NCBI RefSeq assembly: GCF_024347195.1
Contig: NZ_AP025281.1
Span: forward strand, 124,001-188,000
Direction of reading: 5' to 3'
Origin: Aliamphritea hakodatensis
Lineage (GTDB): Bacteria > Pseudomonadota > Gammaproteobacteria > Pseudomonadales > Balneatricaceae
DNA length: 64,000 bases
Below the pieces are notes generated by a model. It was given only the letters and a program-made list of their open reading frames with translations, did not search any database and was not told the DNA's origin. The position numbers and the translations under genes were made by a program. How positions within the stretch are numbered: position 1 is the stretch's first letter; each line of letters begins with the position of its first letter. This document shows, one piece after another, positions 34,838 through 43,846 of the stretch.

Positions 34838-35731
34838 TCAGCCCTTCAGACAGGGCGCCTGTTGCAGGTTCTCGGCCAGAAGATCCACGCAGCTGCGCAC
34901 CTTGGCAGAACCCTGTGGCCCCTGCCGGTGAATAACATTGACCGGCCAGGGCTCTGGTTCAAATTCGGGCAATAACCGGATCAGCTCGCCGGAGGCAAAT
35001 TTAGCCGCCACCTGATAGGACAGCACCCGGGTAATGCCAAATCCGGCGCAGGCCGCATGGATGGCAGTGTCATTATCAGAAGTGCTCAGGCGGGGGCGGA
35101 AGTTCAGCGTGCGAAGCCCTTCCCGGGTCTGAAAACGCCAGTCCAGTGACGGGCTGGCATCTATCAGGTTGTGCTGCTGCAGTTCACTGAGGGTTTGCGG
35201 GCTGCCGTGCTCCTGCAGGTAAGCGGGGCTGGCGCACAGCACCCGGCTGACGGTGCCTACATGACGGGCTCGCAGGTTAGAGTCCGGCAGATCGCCGATG
35301 CGGATGCCGACATCAATGCCTTCCTCCACCAGATTTACCCGGCGGTCCACAAACAGCTCATTAACCTGGACATCCGGATAACGGCGCAGGTATTCCAGCA
35401 TCAGCGGCGCAACAAAACGGCGGCCAAACAGGCTGGGAGCGGTGACGGTGAGTAGCCCGCGGGGCGCTGCATTGATGCCGGCAGCGGCCTGATCTGCCTG
35501 TGCTAACTGTTCCAGCACCGCACGGGAATCTTCCAGATACCGGCTGCCCACATCCGTCAGGTGTACATGACGGGTGGTACGTTCCAGCAGTTTTGCTCCC
35601 AGATGTTCTTCCAACTGCCCTATGGCGCGGGTAACTGCCGGGGCGGAAATCCGTAGCTGACGGGCCGCGGCGGCGAATCCCTGCTGTTCAGCAACGGCAC
35701 TGAATACCCTCAGAAGGTGGAACTGATCCAT
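34838..35731 (-). CDS. LysR-family transcriptional regulator
   Basis: 297 residues: helix-turn-helix FAAAARQLRISAPAVTRAIG, LLERTTRHVHLTDVG, then GLLTVTAPSLFGRRFVAPLM. It is divergent from the AhpD-like gene, with 152 bp between them that carries a perfect T-N11-A inverted repeat. It is very probably the regulator of the AhpD-like/PNPOx-reductase pair. The subgroup often responds to electrophiles or aromatics, but the effector cannot be read here. Confidence 0.92.
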   Translation of the reverse strand: MDQFHLLRVFSAVAEQQGFAAAARQLRISAPAVTRAIGQLEEHLGAKLLERTTRHVHLTDVGSRYLEDSRAVLEQLAQADQAAAGINAAPRGLLTVTAPSLFGRRFVAPLMLEYLRRYPDVQVNELFVDRRVNLVEEGIDVGIRIGDLPDSNLRARHVGTVSRVLCASPAYLQEHGSPQTLSELQQHNLIDASPSLDWRFQTREGLRTLNFRPRLSTSDNDTAIHAACAGFGITRVLSYQVAAKFASGELIRLLPEFEPEPWPVNVIHRQGPQGSAKVRSCVDLLAENLQQAPCLKG

Positions 35732-35747
35732 GAGCTGACTGCCTATT

Positions 35748-35772
35748 ATTTCATTTATCGTAATTATGAAAT
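35748..35772. promoter_or_regulatory. LysR-type operator (T-N11-A)
   Basis: ATTTCAT-N11-ATGAAAT: 7-bp perfect arms with exactly 11 bp between the T and A, the classical LysR box, 17 bp before the regulator's ATG and about 110 bp before the AhpD-like gene. Confidence 0.7.
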
Positions 35773-35883
35773 TAAATTTTAGGTGATTCTTTAATTAAAT
35801 GTAATGGCTCATAGTGTCTTCACCCGCTGAGGTGAACGCGGGTTTTCTAACCAGACAGCGCAGAAGCGCTAAGGAGTGACACG

Positions 35884-36429
35884 ATGAGCCGGATTAATGT
35901 TGTTGAACCTAATGCTGCCAGTGCAGAGCAGGCGGAGCTGTTGGATGCAATTCAGGCACAGCTGGGGATGGTGCCGAATTTTCTGAAGGTGTTTGCTAAC
36001 TCGCCGGTGGCGCTGAAAGCGTTTCTGGGGCTGCACGGTGTTGCCGGTGACGGTGAGCTGGATGGCGAAACCCGGGAGCGGATTGCGTTGGCACTGGCGC
36101 AGACGAACAGCTGCCAGTACTGCCTTTCTGCGCATACTGCACTGGGCCGCAAGGCCGGTCTGGAAAGTGCCGAAATTGCCGCGAATCGTGAGGGCGCCAG
36201 CCTGGATGATAACGCCGCAGTGGCGGTGAAGTTTGCCCTTTCACTGGCGGAAAATACCGGTGCTGTCAGCAATACTGAACTGCTGGCAGTGCGTGAAGCA
36301 GGCTATAACGATGCTCAGATCGTCGAGATTATTACCCATGTGGCAATGAATCTGCTGACCAATATGCTGGCCAAAACAAGCCAGGTGAGCATCGACTTCC
36401 CGGAAGTGGATCTGAAACTGGCGGGCTGA
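35884..36429 (+). CDS. AhpD-like / carboxymuconolactone decarboxylase-family protein
   Basis: 181 residues with an AAGGAG site. The redox motif CQYCLSAHT (CxxC plus a His three residues on) is that of AhpD-type alkylhydroperoxidases. MNLLTNMLAKTSQVSIDFPE near the end is typical of the peroxidase-related CMD subgroup. Expected to reduce organic peroxides or act as a thiol oxidoreductase. First gene of a likely two-gene unit with the flavin fusion downstream (91 bp gap), opposite the LysR gene. Confidence 0.9.
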   Translation: MSRINVVEPNAASAEQAELLDAIQAQLGMVPNFLKVFANSPVALKAFLGLHGVAGDGELDGETRERIALALAQTNSCQYCLSAHTALGRKAGLESAEIAANREGASLDDNAAVAVKFALSLAENTGAVSNTELLAVREAGYNDAQIVEIITHVAMNLLTNMLAKTSQVSIDFPEVDLKLAG

Positions 36430-36520
36430 TCAGAGCTTCTGACGGAGCGCTTTTTAAAGCAAGGCTGCTGCGCTGTGAGAACCACAGTGCAGCATTTCAC
36501 AGATTCAGGAGGGACCGGTT

Positions 36521-37786
36521 ATGGGACACCGTTTTGCAGAAATAGCCTTTACTGAATCCGTGCTGGCGGAGCAGCAGCGGCACGGTAGCGGGGAAGCCTA
36601 TCAGGGCTTTTTGGGCGGTGAAGATTTCAACGGCCGGTTAAGTGCAGCGGAAGCCGGCTTTATTCAGGCCCGTGACAGTTTTTATATGGCCAGCGTCAGT
36701 GAGACCGGTTGGCCCTACGTTCAGCATCGTGGCGGGGCAGCAGGCTTTGTCCGGGTGCTGGACAAGCAGACCCTCGGATTTGCCGACTACAGCGGCAACC
36801 GCCAGTACGTCAGCCTGGGAAACTTTCGCCGGGATAACCGGGTTGCCCTGTTTTTTATGGATTACGCCAACCGTACCCGGCTGAAACTGCTGGGCCGGAT
36901 CCGGCTGGTGGACCCTCAGAATCTGAAAACCCTGGCGGCGCTGGAGCAGGCGGATTTCCGGGCCCCGGTAGAGCGGGGTTATCTGATCGATGTGGAAGGC
37001 TTCGACTGGAACTGCCCGAAATACATTACCCCCCGTTTTACAGAACAGGAATGGCAGGCACTGGCAACGCCTGAGGTAAGCGCTGCGGTGCCAGATCAGC
37101 CGGTACCTGTGCCTGATACAGTATTAGGTGACGGGCCGCTGGAGCTGAAGATCTGCGGTGTAAGCCAACTGACATCGGAAGTGCGCAGTTATCAGTTACA
37201 GTCAGTGAACGGGGAGCCGCTGCCCGCTTTCAGCCCGGGGGCGCATGTGCAGTTGCCGGTGCCGACACCACAGGGCATCCGCATGGGGCATTATTCCCTG
37301 TGCGGTGCGCCAGACAGTCATGAATATCAGATCGCAGTACAGGCAAAAGCGGATTCAACACTGGCGGCAGCGTTACAGTGCCATTATCAGTTAGGGACCC
37401 GGTTACAGATCACCGAACCGCTGAATTATTTTGCCCTGCATGAAGATAACCGCCCGGCATTGCTGATTGCCGGTGGGATCGGCATTACGCCGCTTAAATC
37501 CATGGCGCTGGCGCTGTTACAGCGGGGGGCTGATTTCCAGTTGCATTATGCAGCCAAACGCCCTGAGCAAATGGCGTTTTACCCGGAGTTACAGAGCCTG
37601 TTGGGGGAACGGCTGATTACCTATTTCAGCCATGACGGAGAACGTCTGAATCCGGCCGAGCTGCTGACGGATCTGGCAGATGACTGCCAGATCTATGCCT
37701 GTGGCCCGGAAGAGCTGCTGGCCAGTATTCGCCGTGCGACCCGTAATGCGGGGGTCGCTGACCGGCTTATGCTGGAATCTTTCTGA
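36521..37786 (+). CDS. PNPOx-like FMN domain fused to ferredoxin-reductase-like domain
   Basis: 421 residues with a strong AGGAGGG site. Residues 1-200 or so are a pyridoxamine-phosphate-oxidase-like FMN-binding domain (RDSFYMASVSETGWPYVQHR, FADYSGNRQYVSLGNF, RTRLKLLGRIRLVD). The rest is an FNR-type reductase with the FAD motif RMGHYSLCG, the nicotinamide-binding GGIGITPLKSMALALL and YACGPEELL. It stops at RLMLESF, where related phthalate-dioxygenase-type reductases continue into a 2Fe-2S domain, so that domain is missing. It probably transfers electrons from NAD(P)H to FMN and on to a partner or substrate, perhaps working with the AhpD-like protein. Confidence 0.88.
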   Translation: MGHRFAEIAFTESVLAEQQRHGSGEAYQGFLGGEDFNGRLSAAEAGFIQARDSFYMASVSETGWPYVQHRGGAAGFVRVLDKQTLGFADYSGNRQYVSLGNFRRDNRVALFFMDYANRTRLKLLGRIRLVDPQNLKTLAALEQADFRAPVERGYLIDVEGFDWNCPKYITPRFTEQEWQALATPEVSAAVPDQPVPVPDTVLGDGPLELKICGVSQLTSEVRSYQLQSVNGEPLPAFSPGAHVQLPVPTPQGIRMGHYSLCGAPDSHEYQIAVQAKADSTLAAALQCHYQLGTRLQITEPLNYFALHEDNRPALLIAGGIGITPLKSMALALLQRGADFQLHYAAKRPEQMAFYPELQSLLGERLITYFSHDGERLNPAELLTDLADDCQIYACGPEELLASIRRATRNAGVADRLMLESF

Positions 37787-37788
37787 TA

Positions 37789-37813
37789 CAGGAACCGGTG
37801 GGGCCGGTTCCTG
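37789..37813. terminator. Hairpin between convergent genes
   Basis: CAGGAACCGG-tgggg-CCGGTTCCTG, a perfect 10-bp stem between the reductase and the convergent ABC operon. No T-tract on either side; it probably serves both 3' ends. Confidence 0.6.
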
Positions 37814-37825
37814 CAGGGCAGTGAA

Positions 37826-38614
37826 TCAGTGCCGCAGGATCTGGCTCAGGAATGCCTGGGTGCGTGGATTTTGCGGGGCATTGAAGAAGAGTTCAGGTTC
37901 ATTTTCTTCAACAACCTGCCCCTGATCCATGAAGATAACCCGGTTCGCAACTTCACGGGCGAAGCCCATTTCATGGGTAACACATAACATGGTCATGCCG
38001 TCTTCTGCGAGCTCTACCATGGTATCCAGCACCTCTTTGATCATTTCCGGGTCCAGTGCGGAGGTAGGCTCATCGAAGAGCATTACTTTCGGGCGCATGC
38101 AGAGTGCTCTGGCGATGGCTACCCGTTGCTGTTGTCCGCCGGACAGCTGGCCCGGGTATTTACCCGCCTGATCCGGAATTCTGACCTTATTGAGAAAGTG
38201 CATGGCTTGCTCTGTGGCGTCTTTTTTTGAAAGCTTCCGGGCATTCATCGGGGCCAGGATACAGTTTTCCAGAATTGTCAGATGGGGAAACAGATTAAAG
38301 TTCTGGAAGCACATACCTACTTCTGAGCGAACTTTTTCCAGATCTCTGGCGTTTGAGGTTAAGGGCGTGCCGTTGATAATAATGCTGCCTTGCTGGTGAT
38401 GTTCAAGTGCATTGATACAGCGAATCATGGTTGATTTACCGGAGCCTGAAGGGCCTGCGATCACAATACGTTCGCCTTCATGAACCGTCAGATTAATATC
38501 TTTGAGCACCTGAAAATCGTCGTACCATTTGTTCATTCCGCTGATTTCGATCACCGGTTTATTGCTGACCGACATCTTCACCGGTTGTCTGACGGTTTGC
38601 TGGGCGGTATTCAT
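37826..38614 (-). CDS. Polar amino acid ABC transporter ATP-binding protein
   Basis: 262 residues, the last gene of the operon. Walker A GPSGSGKST, signature LSGGQQQRVAIARAL, Walker B VMLFDEPTSALDPE and H-loop CVTHEMGFAREVANRV are all intact, in the GlnQ/HisP/ArtP pattern. A longer than usual N-terminus (about 20 residues) precedes the ABC core; MSVSNKP at residue 14 may be an alternative start, but the GGAGG site favours the first. Its ATG overlaps the TGA of the ornithine-cyclodeaminase-like gene. It energises the permeases encoded at 43156-44563. Confidence 0.95.
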   Translation of the reverse strand: MNTAQQTVRQPVKMSVSNKPVIEISGMNKWYDDFQVLKDINLTVHEGERIVIAGPSGSGKSTMIRCINALEHHQQGSIIINGTPLTSNARDLEKVRSEVGMCFQNFNLFPHLTILENCILAPMNARKLSKKDATEQAMHFLNKVRIPDQAGKYPGQLSGGQQQRVAIARALCMRPKVMLFDEPTSALDPEMIKEVLDTMVELAEDGMTMLCVTHEMGFAREVANRVIFMDQGQVVEENEPELFFNAPQNPRTQAFLSQILRH

Positions 38615-39549
38615 ATGTCACCTCCGTTATTAATGGCGGTCAGGGCAGCGGACAGGTCCATGACGGCGTTACCCACTGATTTAAAAAGTGTTATTTCTTC
38701 GGAGGAACGGCGGGCTGATGTCGGGTTAGCTGTGAGGCTGTAAAGGTCACCGCAGATATCATTTTGACTGATAGCACCGGAAACCAGCGGGATTTTCAGT
38801 TCTCCGGCTTCCTGACAGGCAAACGCGGTATCAATGTAGATCGAACTGCGTTGCAGTGCCTGATCGTCGGCTTCACGCATCGTCGGGGTGAAGGCACCGA
38901 TCAGATCCAGATGTTGCCCCGGTTGCAGCCATTCGCCTTTGATCAGTGGTTGCTGGGCCAGGGTGGCGGCGGTGATGATATCTGCCCGTGATACAGCGTC
39001 TTGCAGGTCATGAACGGCTGTGGCGTTTTTGCCTTGCTGTCGCAGTGAAGCCGCCAGTGCTTCAGCGCCATCCGGGTGATTGTTCCAAATACTGATCTGA
39101 TCAATTGGGCGAACCGCAGCAAATGCATCAGGTAATTGCTGGGCAACTTTACCGGCCCCCAGAATCAGCAGATGCCGGGCGTCTTTCCGGGCCAGCTTGT
39201 CTGCTGCCAGCGCAGAAGCCGCCGCGGTGCGTCGGGCGGTGAGCACTGCGCCGTCCAACAGGGCAACATGAGCGCCGGTGTCACGGCGGAAAATCAGCAC
39301 GTTACCGGCAATTGCCGGCAGGCTTCGGGCGCTGTTGCCGGGCGTGACGGTGACGATTTTGATGCAGCCGATGTCATTATTCCAGGCGGGCATGAGCAGC
39401 AGAGTGCCGTTGGCTTCATGCTGCATTGGCAGGTCGTGGTGGTGTCTGTCCGGTGCCTTCAGGCCGGCTCTGAACTGGGCTGACAGCTGCGCGATCAGGT
39501 GCGGATAGGGCAGCAGTTCAGCGGTTTGTTTTGCGTTGAATATTTGCAT
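38611..39549 (-). CDS. Ornithine cyclodeaminase / mu-crystallin family protein
   Basis: 312 residues. Family features: PAWNNDIGCIKIVTVTPGN, the substrate-region LLDGAVLTARRTAAASALA and the NAD(P)-binding LLILGAGKVAQQL; LIGAFTPTMREADD follows. Members either convert ornithine to proline with release of ammonia or reduce cyclic imines (pyrroline-2-carboxylate or other ketimines), and these cannot be told apart by eye. In an operon with a DAO-type oxidase and a ureohydrolase, both reactions make sense: removing an imino product or closing the pathway from ornithine to proline. Confidence 0.9.
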   Translation of the reverse strand: MQIFNAKQTAELLPYPHLIAQLSAQFRAGLKAPDRHHHDLPMQHEANGTLLLMPAWNNDIGCIKIVTVTPGNSARSLPAIAGNVLIFRRDTGAHVALLDGAVLTARRTAAASALAADKLARKDARHLLILGAGKVAQQLPDAFAAVRPIDQISIWNNHPDGAEALAASLRQQGKNATAVHDLQDAVSRADIITAATLAQQPLIKGEWLQPGQHLDLIGAFTPTMREADDQALQRSSIYIDTAFACQEAGELKIPLVSGAISQNDICGDLYSLTANPTSARRSSEEITLFKSVGNAVMDLSAALTAINNGGDI

Positions 39550-39551
39550 GT

Positions 39552-40691
39552 TTAGTTCTCAAATCGCGCTGGAGTAAATTGACGGATTAACTGATGAGTC
39601 AGAGGCGTTAACTGCGCCGCCGGTGTATTGAGTAGTTGTGCCGCCGCCAGCTGACCCACTGCCGGTGAGGTCTGAATGCCGTAACCCCCCAGCCCTGCAA
39701 GCCAGAAGAAGCCTTCCGTCTGACCGGAATAGCCGATGACCGGCAGGCGGTCTTTCGCAAAGGTACGCAGGCCGGCCCAGCTATGGGCGACATGCTGAAT
39801 GTCCAGCGTGGAACATTCGCTCAGGTAGTGAGCTGCGTAAGCAATATCCAGTTCTTCCGGCCATGCATCATGGGGGTCTACCGGGGTTTCATCCGCCGGG
39901 CTGACCATGAGCTGGCCGGCGTCCGGTTTAAAGTAAAAAACTTCATCGATTTCGTTTACTTCCGGCATGTCATGCAGACTGTAGTCCGGCACTTTTACGC
40001 TGATGGCGGTACGGCGATGGGGGATGATTTGCAAAGGATCAGTTGCAAACAGGCTTGCGGTCGCATCGGCCCAGCCTCCGGTAGCATTCACCACTGTTCT
40101 GGCCCGGACACTGAAGTCTTCAGCTTCAATGATCCAGTGATCGTTTTCCCACTGTACCTGCCGGATACCGGTATTCTGAAGTACATCAGTACCTGTGCTT
40201 TTAGCACCACGGATATAGCCCTGCAGCAAGTTTTCGACTTCAACATCCCAACAGTCCGGATCGTAAAAGGCAGCACTCAGCCATTCTTCATTCAGAAAGG
40301 GGACCTTGTCACAGGCGTCAGAAACGCTGAGCAGTTCAACGGGGCTGACGCCTTCAGGTGTATTCGCCTGCTCGTTGGCAAAGATGTTAAGCAGGTGATC
40401 ATGTTTTTCTGCATTAGCTATCAACAGGTTACCCCGTGGTCGTAACAGCGGGACATCTGAGAACCCTTCCGGTGGACTGTGCATAAAGGTCTCACTCATG
40501 CTGGTCAGCAGGCCGACCTTTTCAGAGTGAAAGCGGCGGGTGAATTCTGCCGCTGAGCGCCCGGTAGAGTGGTAGCCCAGTGCGCTTTCCTGCTCCAGCA
40601 GCACGACTGAACGTTGGCCGTTTAATGCATACGCGAGAGATGCACCTGCAATGCCCCCGCCGATAATGGCAATGTCGTAAATGTTACTCAT
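39552..40691 (-). CDS. DAO-family FAD-dependent amino acid oxidase/dehydrogenase
   Basis: 379 residues. It has an N-terminal dinucleotide fold (YDIAIIGGGIAGASLAYAL, VVLLEQESALGYHSTGRSAA) and FAD-contact sequences (VVNATGGWAD, SWAGLRTFAKDRLPVIGY, FWLAGLGGYGIQTSPAVG). It belongs to the glycine/D-amino-acid oxidase family and should oxidise a C-N bond of an amino or N-substituted amino acid to an imine. Its ATG overlaps the stop of the cyclodeaminase's upstream neighbour arrangement tightly: 2 bp to the cyclodeaminase and a 4-bp overlap with the M81 peptidase gene. Confidence 0.92.
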   Translation of the reverse strand: MSNIYDIAIIGGGIAGASLAYALNGQRSVVLLEQESALGYHSTGRSAAEFTRRFHSEKVGLLTSMSETFMHSPPEGFSDVPLLRPRGNLLIANAEKHDHLLNIFANEQANTPEGVSPVELLSVSDACDKVPFLNEEWLSAAFYDPDCWDVEVENLLQGYIRGAKSTGTDVLQNTGIRQVQWENDHWIIEAEDFSVRARTVVNATGGWADATASLFATDPLQIIPHRRTAISVKVPDYSLHDMPEVNEIDEVFYFKPDAGQLMVSPADETPVDPHDAWPEELDIAYAAHYLSECSTLDIQHVAHSWAGLRTFAKDRLPVIGYSGQTEGFFWLAGLGGYGIQTSPAVGQLAAAQLLNTPAAQLTPLTHQLIRQFTPARFEN

Positions 40692-42181
40692 GAGAGGTTA
40701 TCCAGAGGAAAGACCGGGCGACGAAGGTTCGTGTACTGCCGGTTATTGACGTCAGGGCTGCACAAACCACCGGCGTCGGTGACCAGTACATGCGCTGCGA
40801 TGGGTTCGAAGGCGGCGCGAAAGTGCTGCATGGATTTCACCGCAACGATATTTTTTTCGGTCGGTTCGATCCCCACGCTGCGAAAGATATTCTTATCCAG
40901 CATCTGAGTACGCTCCGATACCAACATGATGCTGGCGTTGCCGGAGCGGAAACAGACACTGTCGCCGGTGGTGTTTTCAAGCCCCGTAAACATCGGACCT
41001 TCGAACGTAAAACGGCCATTGCTTTTAGCGGTGACTTTACCGGTCAGCTGCAGGGGGCCTCCGCCAACAGCCGGATCTGTCTTGCCGCCGATTTCAAGGG
41101 TGACTTCTTCACCGGGCTTCGCTGCCATTAAGGTTTTAACGGCTGCCGGATCGTAGATAGCGCCAATCGCAACGTCGGGTAATCCTGATTTCAGTAATGC
41201 TGACAGCAGGGCTGTGCAGTCACTGTAAGCGCCGGAGCCGGGGTTATCGGAGAAGTCAGCGATAATGACCGGGCGGGAAGCGCCGCTGTACTGCTGCGCC
41301 TGTGTAATGCAGTCTTCCAGCGGTTGCGGTAAATCCCATTCGTGACGGTATTGCCAGATTTCGTCGCATATTCCCTCAGCGATTTCCTGAGCGATTACAG
41401 CTGTGGATAAGAGAGTGTCGTAAGTCACCAGTACTGAAGGGCCTGCGGCGTACACGTCAGCATCCGTGAAGCCTGCATTGACGGCGACATTCAGTATGCC
41501 GTGTCTCTGAGTGGCGCATTCCGCGTTTTCAAGCAGACGGCACATCGGGCCGTTTTGGGTGGTGCGTCCGTCATCACAGCCAACCAGCATGGGTGGCCGG
41601 GCAAGTGTGATTGCCGGACGGATGTCTCCGTTCAGCGTGCGTTGCAGGAGTTCACAGGCTTCAGTGGCTCTGTCGTACATGTCCACATGTGGATAGGTGC
41701 GGTAGGTAACGGCAATATCAGCCAGACCGACCATTTCATCAAAGATGTTGGCATGCAGGTCCAGCGTGATCGCAACAGGAGTCTCCTCTCCCACGACCTG
41801 ACGCACTTCCTGAAGGAACTGCGTTTCACCGTCCTGATGTGTTTCCGTCACCATCGCGCCATGCAGGGCGATGAAAACACCATCCAGAGTGCCCGCTTCG
41901 CGGAGCAACTTCAGTGTGTCAGAGGTGATTTTCTGCCGGGCGGCTTCGCACACAATGCCGCCGGGTTCAGCGTGAGCGGCGACTGTGTATACCGGTGACC
42001 AGCCATGTTTCTTTGCGGCATCAATGAAGCCGCCGACTTCAGTATTGGTGTCCTTCAGCGCTGCCGGAATTGCATCTCCGGTGAGGTAATGACCGGCCTG
42101 AAAATCGTCCAGGCGGGTGGGCAGCACCGTGAATGTATTGCTCTCGTTGATAAACTCGATAACAGCAATTCGCTTACTCAT
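40688..42181 (-). CDS. M81-family metallopeptidase (MlrC-like)
   Basis: 497 residues from ATG 42181; an AGGA lies 8 nt before it, whereas the ATG at 42190 has no room for a site. Motifs of the MlrC/M81 family are seen: IAVIEFINESNTFTVLPT, FIALHGAMVTETHQDGE, TLDLHANIFDEM, TYRTYPHVDMYDRA and IIADFSDNPGSGAYSDCTAL. Family members are zinc enzymes, first known for the linear microcystin-degrading peptidase, but most sit in amino-acid or small-amide operons and probably hydrolyse small amides. The gene overlaps the ureohydrolase gene by 8 bp. Confidence 0.92.
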   Translation of the reverse strand: MSKRIAVIEFINESNTFTVLPTRLDDFQAGHYLTGDAIPAALKDTNTEVGGFIDAAKKHGWSPVYTVAAHAEPGGIVCEAARQKITSDTLKLLREAGTLDGVFIALHGAMVTETHQDGETQFLQEVRQVVGEETPVAITLDLHANIFDEMVGLADIAVTYRTYPHVDMYDRATEACELLQRTLNGDIRPAITLARPPMLVGCDDGRTTQNGPMCRLLENAECATQRHGILNVAVNAGFTDADVYAAGPSVLVTYDTLLSTAVIAQEIAEGICDEIWQYRHEWDLPQPLEDCITQAQQYSGASRPVIIADFSDNPGSGAYSDCTALLSALLKSGLPDVAIGAIYDPAAVKTLMAAKPGEEVTLEIGGKTDPAVGGGPLQLTGKVTAKSNGRFTFEGPMFTGLENTTGDSVCFRSGNASIMLVSERTQMLDKNIFRSVGIEPTEKNIVAVKSMQHFRAAFEPIAAHVLVTDAGGLCSPDVNNRQYTNLRRPVFPLDNLS

Positions 42182-43154
42182 GATGTTCATCCTGCAGCTG
42201 TTTATACGCTGCCCGTGAGCAGATGTATTCGAGCATGAGAGAGGCCCCTAACAGAGCCGTGGTGTCGGCGTTATCGTATGGCGGCGCGACTTCGACGAGA
42301 TCCATACCTACAAAGTTGATATTTGAGGTATTGCGGATAATCGAAATAATATCGTTAGGGTGCAGACCGTCCACTACAGGGGTGCCGGTACCCGGCGCGT
42401 AGGCCGGATCAAGGCTGTCGATATCTATGGTGAGATAGGCCTTACGGTCACCGATGACCGCCTGAATCCGCTCCAGTGCCTTTTTCCAGCCGTGTTCGTG
42501 CAGCCAGTCCCGGTAGAGAATTTCGATCGGATCGTCATGTTCATAAAAGGTACGGATACCTAGCTGAATTGAATGCTCAGGGTCGATCAGACCTTCTTCC
42601 ATCGCGTGGTGCAAAAACGTGCCGTGATCCAGATACCTGCTTGCCTGAGTGTCCCGGTGGGCATCGAAGTGAACCAGTGCCAGCGGACCGTGTTTTTCCG
42701 CCAGTGCTTTCAAAACCGTGTAAGTGGTGCAGTGGTCACCGCCCATCATGATCGGACTGGCATCTGCTGCACATACATGACGGGCCATTTCGATGGCGTT
42801 ACTGAGCATGGTATCGACCTGACCGCGGCGGAAGGTGACGTCAGCACAGTCAACCACGGAGAGAATATCGAACGGGTCAAATCCCCATGGCCAGACTTCC
42901 CCCCAGGCTAGCTGGGCTGATGCTTCCCGCAGGGCACTGGGGCCGAAGCGGGAGCCGGGCCGGCCGGAAGTGGTCAGATCGAAGGGAATTCCGTAAATGG
43001 CCAGATCCACATCGGTCAGATCCCGTGTTACCCGGCGTCGCATGAATGTACGGATGCCTGAATAGGGCATTTCGACGAAAGTGCCGTCCGGGCCGGTCTG
43101 GGTATTGAAAATACCTTCGTCGGAACGGATTAAAGGAGGAGTTAATTTCTTCAT
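42174..43154 (-). CDS. Ureohydrolase family (agmatinase/guanidino-acid hydrolase)
   Basis: 326 residues from ATG 43154, 1 nt after the permease stop; a GTG at 43169 is a less likely start. The manganese ligands are intact: MGGDHCTTYT, LVHFDAHRDTQ and LTIDIDSLDPAYAPGTGTP. It hydrolyses a guanidino group to urea plus an amine. Agmatinase, guanidinobutyrase, guanidinopropionase and guanidine hydrolase share these motifs and cannot be told apart by eye. The location inside an amino-acid uptake operon suggests the imported substrate, or a product of it, carries a guanidino group. Confidence 0.93.
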   Translation of the reverse strand: MKKLTPPLIRSDEGIFNTQTGPDGTFVEMPYSGIRTFMRRRVTRDLTDVDLAIYGIPFDLTTSGRPGSRFGPSALREASAQLAWGEVWPWGFDPFDILSVVDCADVTFRRGQVDTMLSNAIEMARHVCAADASPIMMGGDHCTTYTVLKALAEKHGPLALVHFDAHRDTQASRYLDHGTFLHHAMEEGLIDPEHSIQLGIRTFYEHDDPIEILYRDWLHEHGWKKALERIQAVIGDRKAYLTIDIDSLDPAYAPGTGTPVVDGLHPNDIISIIRNTSNINFVGMDLVEVAPPYDNADTTALLGASLMLEYICSRAAYKQLQDEHHE

Positions 43155-43155
43155 G

Positions 43156-43845
43156 TTAACGGGTACCACTATAAGTTAGCCATTGGTGGCGAATTTCCAG
43201 GCGCTTCCAGATTGCTTCAATAGCCAGAACGATAAACAGGTAATTCACTGCAGCGATGTAGAACACCGAGAGATCAAACGTCTCGCTGTACAGATAGCGG
43301 GCTTGCCCCATGATGTCCGGCACAGTGATGATGCTGATCAGCGCGGAGGCCTTAAGCAGCAGGACCAGTTCATTGCCCATGGCCGGTAGCATCCGGGCAA
43401 AGGCAATTGGCAGTATCAGTTTGCGGAAAATTTGCAGCTTTGAGAGACCCAGGGCAGCTCCGGCTTCCTGAACGCCTTTAGGGACGGCGGCGATACCGCC
43501 GCGAAGGATTTCTGCCTGATAGGCGGTGGAGTTGAGGATGAAAGCCAGTAAACCACAGAAATATGCATCCCGGAAAAACCACCACAGGCCCAGTTGTTTC
43601 AGCTCTTTGTTGAATTCTCCAAGGCCGTAATACAGCATGAACATCTGCACCAGCAGCGGTGTACCCCGGAACAGATACACATATCCATAGGCAGCCCGGT
43701 TGATGGCTGAATGCTGGCTAAGACGTGCCATGCTCAGCGGAATGGCCACGAAAAAGGCGACGATAAAGGCTAATAAGGTCAGCGTCAGGGTATTGGTGAT
43801 GCCCTGTTGCCAGAGTTCAACGTTTTCAGTGAGGTGCGACAACAT
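43156..43845 (-). CDS. Polar amino acid ABC transporter permease (HisM/ArtM type)
   Basis: 229 residues from ATG 43845 (GGAGG at 7 nt). Membrane segments include TLTLTLLAFIVAFFVAIPLS, and the EAA loop, which contacts the ATPase, reads EAGAALGLSKLQIFRKLILP. The entry RGTPLLVQMFMLYYG is diagnostic of polar amino-acid permeases. It forms a heterodimer with the permease encoded just upstream. Confidence 0.94.
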   Translation of the reverse strand: MLSHLTENVELWQQGITNTLTLTLLAFIVAFFVAIPLSMARLSQHSAINRAAYGYVYLFRGTPLLVQMFMLYYGLGEFNKELKQLGLWWFFRDAYFCGLLAFILNSTAYQAEILRGGIAAVPKGVQEAGAALGLSKLQIFRKLILPIAFARMLPAMGNELVLLLKASALISIITVPDIMGQARYLYSETFDLSVFYIAAVNYLFIVLAIEAIWKRLEIRHQWLTYSGTR

Positions 43846-43846
43846 C

